NCBI RefSeq assembly: GCF_029027965.1
Contig: NZ_CP119082.1
Location: 1 to 64,000 of the forward strand
Reading direction: 5' to 3'
From: Paracoccus sp. S3-43
GTDB lineage: Bacteria; Pseudomonadota; Alphaproteobacteria; Rhodobacterales; Rhodobacteraceae
Length of the DNA stretch: 64,000 bases
This document shows, piece after piece, positions 11,994 through 19,954 of the stretch. The notes beneath the pieces were generated by a model that saw nothing but the letters and a program-made list of their open reading frames with translations, had not been told where the DNA came from and did not search any database. The position numbers and the translations under genes were made by a program. The first letter of the stretch is position 1. Each line of letters starts with the position of its first letter.

Positions 11994-12698
11994 TCAACGC
12001 TGCGCCGCGCCGCCCCGTTCCCCGCGCATCCGGGCATAGTCGCGCACCATCGCCACCCGGCGCGGGCGGAAGCTGTCGCCCGTCAGGCTGGCCGCCGCGA
12101 CGCGGTTCACGTGAAAGACGCGGTAATCCATCCGCAACCGGCAATGCGCCAGCAGCATCAGCGAGCGGTCGGAATAGGACAGGCCCAGCGGCCAGATCTC
12201 GCGGCGGGTCCGCTGGCCGTTCAGGTCGGTATAGTCGATCCGCAGCGCCTGTTCGTCCCAGCAGGCCGCCCGGATCAGCGCCAGATCGACAAGCGGCGCG
12301 GGCCTGTCGGGCGTCTGCAAAAAGCAGCGGGTGATCGCGTGCAGCGCCTGGCGCGCCTGGCGTTCCGGCAGGGTCGCCACGATCCGGGCCAGGGCGTCGC
12401 GGCCCGCCTGGACCAGTTCCGCGTCGCCCACGCCCGCCAGCGATTCGACGGCCAGGCGCAGGGCCTCGATCTCCAGCCGGGAAAAGCTTTGCGGCGGCAG
12501 GGCCGGATCCTCGGTCAGGGTGTATCCCAGCCCCGCGGCCCCGTCGATCAGCGCACCGCCCGCCCGCAGCGTGGCGATGTCGCGGTAAAGCTGGCGGGGG
12601 GATACGCCCGTCTCGGCCGCCAGCCGCGCGGCGGTCACCGGCGCGGGCAGGCGGCGCAGCGTATCCATCAGGCGCATCAGGCGGTCGGTGCGGGCCAT
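11994..12698 (-). CDS. YafY/WYL-domain transcriptional regulator
   Basis: 234-aa regulator. The N-terminal helix-turn-helix (residues about 1-60) contains LAAETGVSPRQLYRDIATL, typical of the HTH_11/DeoR-like type. A WYL ligand-sensing domain follows (about 130-200, with LRIDYTDLNGQRTRREIWPLG). WYL regulators often respond to nucleic acid or nucleotide ligands. The gene lies divergent to the glutathione S-transferase gene (63 bp gap), a likely target. Its stop is 31 bp upstream of the repair operon on the same strand, so readthrough is possible. Confidence 0.85.
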   Translation of the reverse strand: MARTDRLMRLMDTLRRLPAPVTAARLAAETGVSPRQLYRDIATLRAGGALIDGAAGLGYTLTEDPALPPQSFSRLEIEALRLAVESLAGVGDAELVQAGRDALARIVATLPERQARQALHAITRCFLQTPDRPAPLVDLALIRAACWDEQALRIDYTDLNGQRTRREIWPLGLSYSDRSLMLLAHCRLRMDYRVFHVNRVAAASLTGDSFRPRRVAMVRDYARMRGERGGAAQR

Positions 12699-12761
12699 GC
12701 TGTCACCATCTGTCAGGGCTTTGCGCTATCCTGTCGCCATAGCAACCACGGAGACAAGCCC

Positions 12762-13334
12762 ATGCCGACACTCTATCACGCACCGCAAAGCCGGTCGGAC
12801 ACCATCGTCACGCTGATCGACCTGATGGGCATCCGCGACAGGCTGGACATCGTCGAGGTGACGATCCCCCGCCGCGACGGCAGCGGCGGGCGCGATCCGA
12901 AGAACCCCCACCCCGAGGGCAAGGTGCCCTATCTGGTGGACGGCGACGACCATGTCCGCGAACGCGGCGCGATCATCACCTGGCTGACCGACCGCTTTCC
13001 CGAAAGCGGCCTGGGCCGTCCGGTGGGCGATCCGCAGCGCGGCGCCTTCCTGTCCTGGCTGTTCTATTACCAGGGCGTGATCGAGCCGGTGGGCCTGCTT
13101 TATTCTCTCAGGATCGACCATCCGGCCTTGCAGGCGACCTTCCGCGACTATGACACGGTGGTGCAGCAGATCGAGGACAGGGTGGCGGACGCGCCCTTCC
13201 TGCTGGGGCCGGATTTCTCGGCGGCGGATCTGCTCTGCGCCTCGCCCTTCGTGTTCTTTGGCGAGATGATGCCGGTGACGCCGGTGGTGAAGGGCTGGGT
13301 GGATCGCTGCGCGGAACGGATGCGCGCAGCCTAA
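12762..13334 (+). CDS. Glutathione S-transferase family protein
   Basis: 190 aa. The N-terminal thioredoxin fold (1-80) has LYHAPQSRSDTIVTLI and the cis-Pro motif GKVPYLVDGD. The C-terminal helical domain (about 90-190) has PFLLGPDFSAADLLCASP, the usual GST N-capping region. The true start is ATG 12762; the upstream extension is antisense to the regulator gene. Substrate unknown. It lies divergent to the WYL regulator and convergent with the EamA gene; the two stop codons overlap. Confidence 0.88.
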   Translation: MPTLYHAPQSRSDTIVTLIDLMGIRDRLDIVEVTIPRRDGSGGRDPKNPHPEGKVPYLVDGDDHVRERGAIITWLTDRFPESGLGRPVGDPQRGAFLSWLFYYQGVIEPVGLLYSLRIDHPALQATFRDYDTVVQQIEDRVADAPFLLGPDFSAADLLCASPFVFFGEMMPVTPVVKGWVDRCAERMRAA

Positions 13335-14236
13335 GCCGGGGGCGGGCGCCTGACGGGGACCACGGGCGCGGGCGCCTTGGACAGTTGCACCGCCAGGATG
13401 CCCGCCATGATCACGCCCACGCCGATCACGTCGCCCAGGGCAAGCTGTTCACCCAGCAGCAGCGCCCCGGTCGCGACCCCGAAGAAGGGCGTCAGGAAAT
13501 GGAAGGTCGCCGCGCGCACCGCGCCGATGCGGCCGACCAGCTTGAACCAGACCCAGGTCGCCACAAGGCCGGGCACGATCACCGTATAGAGAAATGCCCA
13601 GACCAGACGAGAGGTGTAATCGACATGCCAATCCTCGACGAACGGGGCGATGACCCACAGGGTCGCGGATCCGATCAGCATTTGCAGGCCGACGATCATC
13701 ATCACATTGCCGCCCGAGCTGGCGCCCCGAACGGACAGCGTGGCAACGGCCAGGGCCAGGGCGGCGGCAAAGCACATCAGGATGCCCAGCGGGTCGCTGC
13801 CGCCGCCTTGCAGCCGTGCGCCCATGATGATCGCCACCCCGGCCAGCCCCAGGGCCAGGCCCCCGACCCCCAGCGGGCGCAGCCTCTCGCCCATCAGCAT
13901 CCAGCCCAGCAGCGCCACGATCAGCGGCATGGTGGCCGCGATGATGGAGGCCAGCCCGGCCTCGATCCACTGCATCGCCACCCAGTTGAGGCCCAGATAC
14001 AGCGCATTCTGGCACAGCCCCAGGATCACCACCGCCCGCCATTGCGCGCGGGTCAGGGCGCGCCAGGTCTCTCCCATCGCCAAGGCGATGACGAAGCCTG
14101 CCGTGCCGGACAGCAGAAAGCGCAGGGCCAGGGCGAACAGCGGCGGCACCTCGGTCACGATCATCCGGGTCGAGGTGAAGGCCGAAGCCCACATCACCGC
14201 GAAGAACACCCCCATGAAGATCGCGCGAATGTCCAT
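13331..14236 (-). CDS. EamA/DMT-family transporter
   Basis: 301-aa inner-membrane protein with about ten hydrophobic segments arranged as two EamA repeats. The first starts MGVFFAVMWASAFTSTR, and the second includes GLVATWVWFKLVGRIGA and FFGVATGALLLGE. Members export amino acids or other small metabolites; the substrate cannot be read from the sequence. The C-terminal tail is short, cytosolic and rich in Pro/Arg. Confidence 0.87.
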   Translation of the reverse strand: MDIRAIFMGVFFAVMWASAFTSTRMIVTEVPPLFALALRFLLSGTAGFVIALAMGETWRALTRAQWRAVVILGLCQNALYLGLNWVAMQWIEAGLASIIAATMPLIVALLGWMLMGERLRPLGVGGLALGLAGVAIIMGARLQGGGSDPLGILMCFAAALALAVATLSVRGASSGGNVMMIVGLQMLIGSATLWVIAPFVEDWHVDYTSRLVWAFLYTVIVPGLVATWVWFKLVGRIGAVRAATFHFLTPFFGVATGALLLGEQLALGDVIGVGVIMAGILAVQLSKAPAPVVPVRRPPPA

Positions 14237-14347
14237 TCTGGCCCCGTGACTTGCAGATGATGCAGAAGGGCTAGCAGGTCATGGGGGCGGCGGGAAGGGT
14301 CATCCGCGGATTGCGCGGGCGCCGCGGCCCGCTTGGGCAGGAAAACG

Positions 14348-14374
14348 AAAAAGGCCGCGCCCGGCGGCACGGCC
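14348..14374 (-). terminator. Rho-independent terminator of the HU-like gene
   Basis: On the minus strand an 8-bp stem (one G-U pair, 14353-14360 with 14367-14374) and a 6-base loop are followed by TTTTT. It lies 25 bp after the HU-like gene stop. Confidence 0.75.
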
Positions 14375-14398
14375 CTGACATCTGCGATGTCGCAAGGA

Positions 14399-14698
14399 TC
14401 AGCTGTTCACGCTGTCCTTCAGCGCCTTGGCGACCGTCACCTTGACCTGCTTGTCGGCGGGCTTGGTCATCATTTCCTGGGTCTGCGGGTTGCGGACCTG
14501 GCGTTCGGGGCGGGCACGGCAGGCGATCTTGCCGATGCCGGGGATCGTGACCGAGCCGCCGGCGGCGACTTCACGGCTGACGACGGCGGCGATCGCGTCC
14601 AGCGCGGTCGCGGCCGATTTCTTGTCCGAACCCATTTCCTCGGCCAGGGACGCGACAAGCTGGGTCTTGGTCATCGGTTTCGCGGATGGCGTGGCCAT
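14399..14698 (-). CDS. HU-family DNA-binding protein
   Basis: 99-aa HU/IHF-type histone-like protein that bends DNA. The body runs from MTKTQLVASLAEEMG through VTIPGIGKIACRARPER (the beta-arm proline region) to VKVTVAKALKDSVNS. The N-terminus has about eight extra residues (MATPSAKP) compared with classical HU. The frame is open further upstream, but ATG 14698 follows a GAGGAGA ribosome site and gives the family length. A terminator follows. Confidence 0.92.
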   Translation of the reverse strand: MATPSAKPMTKTQLVASLAEEMGSDKKSAATALDAIAAVVSREVAAGGSVTIPGIGKIACRARPERQVRNPQTQEMMTKPADKQVKVTVAKALKDSVNS

Positions 14699-14846
14699 GA
14701 ATCTGTCTCCTCTTGCCCGGTTTTCGGGGGCTGCGAATAGCGCCTTTTTCGGCATATCGCCTGCTACACACGGTTTTGCCCAACAGATCAAGCGTTTTTC
14801 GCCCCTTTCCCCGAAAGCAGGCGCCGCCCGGCCAGTTGACGCCGGG

Positions 14847-16325
14847 TCACAGGAAGGCCGTCTCGTGGAAGGACCGCAATTTCCGCGAATGGATCCGTTC
14901 CAGGGGCATCTCGCGCAGCTTTTCCATGGCGCGGATGCCGATCAGCAGATGGCTGGCGACCTGGGTGCGGTAAAAGTCGGTGGCCATGCCCGGCAGCTTC
15001 AATTCGCCGTGCAGCGGCTTGTCGCTGACGCACAGAAGCGTGCCGTAGGGCACCCGGAAGCGGAACCCGTTGGCGGCGATGGTGGCGCTTTCCATGTCCA
15101 GCGCCACGGCGCGCGACAGCGACAGGCGATGGATCGGCGTGTCGCGCAGTTCCCAGTTGCGGTTGTCGATGGTGGCGACCGTGCCGGTGCGCATGATCCG
15201 CTTCAGCTCGTATCCCTCAAGCTGGGTGACCTCGGCCACGGCTTCCTGCAAGGCCACCTGGACCTCGGACAGGGTGGGCAGCGGCACCCAGACGGGCAGG
15301 TCGGCGTCAAGCACATGGTCTTCGCGCAGATAGGCATGGGCCAGCACGAAATCGCCCAGCCGCTGGGAATTGCGCAGCCCCGCGCAATGGCCAACCATCA
15401 GCCAGGCATGGGGGCGCAGCACGGCGATATGGTCGGTCGCGGTCTTGGCGTTGGACGGGCCGACGCCGATATTGACCAGGGTGATCCCCTGCCCGTTCGC
15501 CCGCTTCAGGTGATAGGCGGGCATCTGCGGCATCTTCGCCAGCGCCGCCAGCGGCGCGTCGGTCTCGAAGATCTGCTGGTTTCCGGGCGCCACGAAGCTC
15601 TCATATCCCAGCGAGGGATCGGCCAGCGCGCGGCGGCCGAAGGCCTCGAATTCGTCGACATAGAACTGATAATTGGTGAACAGGACGAAATTCTGGAAAT
15701 GCTCGGCCGCGGTGGCGGTGTAATGTTGCAGCCGCGCCAGGGAATAGTCGATGCGCTGCGCCGTGAAGGCCGCCAGATGCAGCGAACCGTCCGGCATCGG
15801 GCCTGCGACGCCGTTCACGATGTCATCGTTCATGGTGTTCAGATCCGGCACGTCGAACACGTCGCGCAGGCTGAAGTCCAAGACGCCTTCCTGTGGCACC
15901 GCCAGTTCGCTTTGCGCGGCGACGGCGAAATGCACCGGCATGGGCGTCTCGCTGATGCCCACCGTCACCGGAACACCGTGGTTGCGCATCAGCAGCCCGA
16001 TCTGTTCGCGCAGGTAATTGCCGAACAGATCCGGCCGGGTCACGGTCGCCGAATAGCTGCCTGGCGACACGACATGGCCGAAGGACAGGCGCGAATCGAC
16101 CTGCGGATGGGTCGGCACGGTCAGGCGCAGTTCGGGATAATAGGCGCGGAACCGGGCGGCGGGCTTGTCGCCCTCCAGCGCCTTGATGAAGCGGTCCAGC
16201 AGGAAGCCCGTCGACTGGGCATAGAGATCCTGCAACCGCGCCACGGCGGCATCGGCATCGGTGAATTGCCGGCGGCCCGGCGCATCGGGGCTTTCGACCG
16301 GCAGGTATCGGGAATCCGTGTCCAT
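14847..16325 (-). CDS. amn: AMP nucleosidase
   Basis: 492 aa. It hydrolyses AMP to adenine and ribose 5-phosphate in purine balance. The N-terminal AMN domain (about 1-180) is followed by a nucleoside-phosphorylase fold with LVNIGVGPSNAKTATDHIAV and the MES purine-binding motif (VALDMESATIAANG). Length agrees with bacterial Amn. Transcribed alone. The 148 bp between its stop and the HU-like start on the same strand shows nothing else recognisable. Confidence 0.95.
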   Translation of the reverse strand: MDTDSRYLPVESPDAPGRRQFTDADAAVARLQDLYAQSTGFLLDRFIKALEGDKPAARFRAYYPELRLTVPTHPQVDSRLSFGHVVSPGSYSATVTRPDLFGNYLREQIGLLMRNHGVPVTVGISETPMPVHFAVAAQSELAVPQEGVLDFSLRDVFDVPDLNTMNDDIVNGVAGPMPDGSLHLAAFTAQRIDYSLARLQHYTATAAEHFQNFVLFTNYQFYVDEFEAFGRRALADPSLGYESFVAPGNQQIFETDAPLAALAKMPQMPAYHLKRANGQGITLVNIGVGPSNAKTATDHIAVLRPHAWLMVGHCAGLRNSQRLGDFVLAHAYLREDHVLDADLPVWVPLPTLSEVQVALQEAVAEVTQLEGYELKRIMRTGTVATIDNRNWELRDTPIHRLSLSRAVALDMESATIAANGFRFRVPYGTLLCVSDKPLHGELKLPGMATDFYRTQVASHLLIGIRAMEKLREMPLERIHSRKLRSFHETAFL

Positions 16326-16417
16326 TCTTGTTATCCTTCTTTCCCCCGACCCTGCCAGCCCCGCCCCGAGCAGGCAAGCGTCTGGCGCCGGGGGGCCGGG
16401 GCCGTTACGCTGGCGTC

Positions 16418-17272
16418 ATGAAGATGCTTGTTTTCGGTCACGGCTATTCGGCCGGTTTCCTGACGCCCCTGTTGCGCGCGCGCGGCTGGCAGGTGCTTGG
16501 CACCACGCGCGGCGACCCCGGCCGGGTGGCGGCGGCGGGCGCGACCCCGATCCTGTGGCCCGGAGAAGAGGCCCGGCTGCGCGAGGAGATCGCGCGGGCC
16601 GATGCCGTGCTGGTGTCGACCGCGCCCGGCCCGCAGGGCGATCCGGTGCTGGCGGCGTTCCGCGACGATCTGGCCCGCGCCCGGCTGCGCTGGCTGGGCT
16701 ATCTGTCCACGACCGGGGTCTATGGCGACCGCGACGGCGGCTGGGTGGACGAGGACAGCGTCCTCGACGGCTCGGGCCCGCGCGGGCAGGCCCGCATCCG
16801 GGCCGAGCGCGCCTGGCGCGATCTGGCCCAGGGCGCGGACCTGCCGCTGCATATCTTCCGGCTGGCGGGGATCTATGGTCCCGGACGCGGACCGTTCCAG
16901 AAGGTCCGCAACGGCACCGCGCGGCGGATCGTCAAGCCGGGCCAGATCTTCTCTCGCATCCATGTCGAGGACATCGCCCAGGTTCTGCTGGCGTCCCTGG
17001 ACCGGCCCGCGCCGGGCACCGCCTATAATGTCTGCGACGACGACCCGGTCCCGCCGCAGGACGTGCTGGCCCATGCGGCGGATCTGCTGGGCCTGCCGCC
17101 GCCGCCCGAAATCGCCTTCGAGGATGCCGAGATGACGCCGATGGCGCGGTCCTTCTATCAGGACAGCAAGCGGGTGCGGAACGACCGGATCAAGCGCGAT
17201 CTGGGCGTGCGCCTGCGCTATCCCGATTACCGCAGCGGGCTGGCCGCCACCCTGGACGCGGAATCCGCATGA
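16418..17272 (+). CDS. NAD(P)-dependent epimerase/dehydratase-like protein (YeeZ-type)
   Basis: 284-aa extended SDR. The Rossmann glycine motif is at the start (VFGHGYSAG), GYLSTTGVYGDRDGGWVDED corresponds to the strand with the catalytic Ser/Tyr region, and RLAGIYGPGRGPF is typical of the YeeZ branch. The substrate is unknown in this branch. ATG 16418 was chosen because it places the glycine motif at residues 6-11. It lies divergent to amn with 92 bp between. Confidence 0.83.
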   Translation: MKMLVFGHGYSAGFLTPLLRARGWQVLGTTRGDPGRVAAAGATPILWPGEEARLREEIARADAVLVSTAPGPQGDPVLAAFRDDLARARLRWLGYLSTTGVYGDRDGGWVDEDSVLDGSGPRGQARIRAERAWRDLAQGADLPLHIFRLAGIYGPGRGPFQKVRNGTARRIVKPGQIFSRIHVEDIAQVLLASLDRPAPGTAYNVCDDDPVPPQDVLAHAADLLGLPPPPEIAFEDAEMTPMARSFYQDSKRVRNDRIKRDLGVRLRYPDYRSGLAATLDAESA

Positions 17273-17333
17273 CCGTCACACGAACACCATAGTTCATTGC
17301 TAGCGCGGTCGGGAATCCTGATGGAGTCCGGCC

Positions 17334-18629
17334 ATGCTTCTCGATCACGCGCGCAAACTCAGATGCTGGCTGGTGATGGCGGTCTTGGCCGGGCTGATCT
17401 TCGTCAGCGGGCCGCGCGCGGAACGATGGGGCGACAATTTCCAGATCGGGCTGCCGCTCCTGGCGCTTGGCTGCCAGATCGCCCAGGGCAAGGCGCCAGA
17501 GCTGCTGCTGCGCTATGCGGTGCTGTTCGCGGGCATCCACACCCCGAAAGCCGCCCTTGGCGACGCCCCTCTCAACCGGCGGCCCTCGGGGTCGCCCGGG
17601 GGGATGCCGTCGGGACACACGGCGACCGCGGTGTTCGGCGCCTCGGCCCTGCTTCACGACTGCGTAAGGCATAACCTGTTCGTACGGGCCGGCATCGTGC
17701 TGGCGGCGGCCTTCACCGGCGCCAGCCGGATCGAGGCCGACGCCCATTCGATCTGGCAGGTGCTGCTGGGCGCGATCTGGGGCCTGATCTGCGACCGCGC
17801 GCTGCGTCGGCCCTCATGGGCGCGCTCGGCCGCCACGCGCGGGCTGGCGCGGGTCGGCGATAGGCTGGCGGTGCCGACGCGGCGGCTGGCCGACCGGCTG
17901 CGGGCGCAGTTCCGGGCGCGGCGGCCGGGCTTGCGCGGTCGCATGGCCGGGCTGCACCGCCGCATGGCAGGGCTGCGCCGTCGCACGACAAGGCTGCGCG
18001 TCGCGCTGGCCGCGACTGCGACGATGCTTCTGGCTGCGCTGCCGCTGCGGGCCGAGACCACGATCGGGCTTTACGGCGGCTATCAGACGGCGCCGCATTC
18101 GGACGTGACCATCGACGGCCATGAGGTCCGCGCCGGCTGGAAGGGCAAGTCGTTCGAGATGCCGCCCTATTGGGGCGTCCGGCTGACCCGCTGGCAGGGC
18201 GATTGGGGATGGGGGGCCGAGTTCACCCATGCCAAGATCTACGCCGACGACCGCACCATGGAACGTGCCGGGCTGACGCATCTGGAATTCACCGACGGGC
18301 TGAACCTCGTCACCGTGAACGCCCTGCGGCGCTGGCCGCGCGCGCGCGTGACCCCCTATGTCGGCGCCGGCCTCGGCGTCGCGGTGCCCCATGTCGAGGT
18401 CGACGACGACAACGACCCGAATTTCGATTCGACCCATGACTATCAGCTGACCGGTCCGGCGATGCGGGCCTTTGCCGGCGTCTCCTGGCCCTTGGGCCGC
18501 CGGTGGGAGGCGACGGTCGAATACCAGTTCACCTATTCGAGCCATGCAGCCGATCTGGACAGCGGCGGCACGCTGGAAACCGACATCATCACCAATGCGG
18601 TGAATATCGGCCTGGCGCTGCGGTTCTGA
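17334..18629 (+). CDS. Fusion: PAP2-family phosphatase and lipid A oxidase (LpxQ)-like outer-membrane barrel
   Basis: 431 aa in one frame. Residues 10-160 are a membrane PAP2 phosphatase with PSGH at 92-95 and SRIEADAH at 131-138. The usual Asp four residues after the last His is Gln142. Residues 160-222 are an Arg-rich linker with RMAGL repeats. Residues 221-240 look like a second, internal signal peptide ending LPLRA-E. Residues 245-431 resemble the LpxQ-type lipid A oxidase barrel (GLYGGYQTAPHSDV, FTHAKIYADD, LEFTDGLN) and end in Phe like other outer-membrane barrels. In Rhizobium, LpxE (PAP2) removes the 1-phosphate of lipid A and LpxQ then oxidises that sugar, so the fusion could join both steps (inference). 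Internal Met 204 or 211 could also start the barrel separately. Confidence 0.75.
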   Translation: MLLDHARKLRCWLVMAVLAGLIFVSGPRAERWGDNFQIGLPLLALGCQIAQGKAPELLLRYAVLFAGIHTPKAALGDAPLNRRPSGSPGGMPSGHTATAVFGASALLHDCVRHNLFVRAGIVLAAAFTGASRIEADAHSIWQVLLGAIWGLICDRALRRPSWARSAATRGLARVGDRLAVPTRRLADRLRAQFRARRPGLRGRMAGLHRRMAGLRRRTTRLRVALAATATMLLAALPLRAETTIGLYGGYQTAPHSDVTIDGHEVRAGWKGKSFEMPPYWGVRLTRWQGDWGWGAEFTHAKIYADDRTMERAGLTHLEFTDGLNLVTVNALRRWPRARVTPYVGAGLGVAVPHVEVDDDNDPNFDSTHDYQLTGPAMRAFAGVSWPLGRRWEATVEYQFTYSSHAADLDSGGTLETDIITNAVNIGLALRF

Positions 18630-18676
18630 CCCGTGCCGGATTGCCTTTCGGGGCGGCGCGTGCATGATCCGTCGGC

Positions 18677-19900
18677 ATGGGCACCGATGTGGATATCCTG
18701 ATCGCCGGCGGCGGGCTGAACGGGCCGGTGCTGGCCCTTGCGCTGGCGCAGGCCGGATTGCGCGTGGCGGTCGTCGATCCCCGGCCCGCCGACGTCCGGG
18801 CAGGCGACAATTTCGACGGGCGCGCCTATGCGCTGGCGGTGGCGTCCCAGCGGCTGCTGAAGGCGCTTGGGCTGTGGGGCGGGCTGGGGGCGGACAGCCA
18901 GCCTATCCTTCAGGTGAAGGCGTCCCAAGGCCGGCCCGGCGAGGGCGCGGCGCCCTTTTTCCTGCATTTCGACAGCGCCGAGATCGAGGAAGGCCCGGTC
19001 GGCCATATGCTGGAGGATCGGTTCCTCTATCGCGCGCTGCTGGCGGCGATGCGGGACCGGGTGCGGCATCTGCCGGGCCTGTCGGTGACGGATCACCAGC
19101 CCGCGCCCGGCGGGGTCTCGGCCACGCTGTCCGACGGACGGCAGATGCGCGCGCGGCTGCTGGTCGGCGCGGACGGGCGCGGGTCGGGCGTGGCGGCGCG
19201 GGCCGGGATCGGGCGGCGCGGCTGGGATTACGGCCAGACCGCGCTTGTCGCCGCCATCGCGCATGAGCGTCCGCATCACGGCATCGCGCAGCAGTATTTC
19301 ATGGCCCACGGCCCCTTGGCGATCCTGCCCCTGCCGGGCGACCGCAGCAGCGTCGTCTGGTCCGAGCGCCATGCCGAGGCCCGCGCCATCGCCGCCCTGC
19401 CCGACGACGCCTTCATGGACGTGCTGCGCCCCCGCTTCGGCGATTACCTGGGCCGGATCGAACTGGCGGGCGCGCGCTTCACCTATCCGCTGAGCCTAAC
19501 GCTGGCCGACCGCTATGTCGCGGATCGCGTGGCGCTTGTGGGCGATGCGGCGCATGGCGTGCATCCCGTCGCGGGACAGGGGCTGAACCTGGGACTGCGC
19601 GACGTGGCCGCGCTGGCCGAGGTGCTGGTGGACGCCGCCCGGCGGGGCGAGGATATCGGATCGGGCCTGGTGCTGGAACGCTATCAGGGCTGGCGGCGCT
19701 TTGACGGCACCGCCCTGGCCTTGGGCATGGACGGGGTGAACCGGCTGTTCGCCAGCGGCAATCCGATCCTGGCGGCGGCCCGGGGCCTGGGCATGGGGGT
19801 GGTCAGCGCGGTGCCGGCGCTGCGGCGCGGCTTCATGCGGCAGGCGGCGGGGCTGTCGGTCGATCCGATGCCGCGGCTGCTGACGGGCCGGGCGCTGTAA
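18677..19900 (+). CDS. FAD-dependent ubiquinone-biosynthesis-type hydroxylase (UbiH/UbiF/Coq6 family)
   Basis: 407-aa flavin monooxygenase. The FAD ADP-binding motif IAGGGLNGPVLALALA is near residue 8, and the second FAD motif VALVGDAAHGVHPVAGQGLNLGLRD is near 280. This pattern is typical of UbiH/UbiF-type hydroxylases acting on the ubiquinone ring. Which ring position it hydroxylates cannot be told from the sequence. It follows the PAP2-LpxQ-like fusion by 47 bp and is convergent with udgX. Confidence 0.88.
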   Translation: MGTDVDILIAGGGLNGPVLALALAQAGLRVAVVDPRPADVRAGDNFDGRAYALAVASQRLLKALGLWGGLGADSQPILQVKASQGRPGEGAAPFFLHFDSAEIEEGPVGHMLEDRFLYRALLAAMRDRVRHLPGLSVTDHQPAPGGVSATLSDGRQMRARLLVGADGRGSGVAARAGIGRRGWDYGQTALVAAIAHERPHHGIAQQYFMAHGPLAILPLPGDRSSVVWSERHAEARAIAALPDDAFMDVLRPRFGDYLGRIELAGARFTYPLSLTLADRYVADRVALVGDAAHGVHPVAGQGLNLGLRDVAALAEVLVDAARRGEDIGSGLVLERYQGWRRFDGTALALGMDGVNRLFASGNPILAAARGLGMGVVSAVPALRRGFMRQAAGLSVDPMPRLLTGRAL

Positions 19901-19901
19901 G

Positions 19902-19945
19902 CCGGGGGTTTCACACCCCCGAACCCCCGTGGGATATTTCGGCCA
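19902..19945. repeat. Short GC-rich hairpin element between convergent genes
   Basis: A CGGGGGT/ACCCCCG stem with a 5-base loop is followed by ACCCCCGTGGGATATTTCGG. From memory, similar sequences (a C-run, then CGTGGGATATTT) recur after genes in Rhodobacteraceae. It sits between the convergent ubiH-like and udgX genes and may act as a bidirectional terminator. Only one copy was found here. Confidence 0.45.
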
Positions 19946-19954
19946 AGGCAAAAC

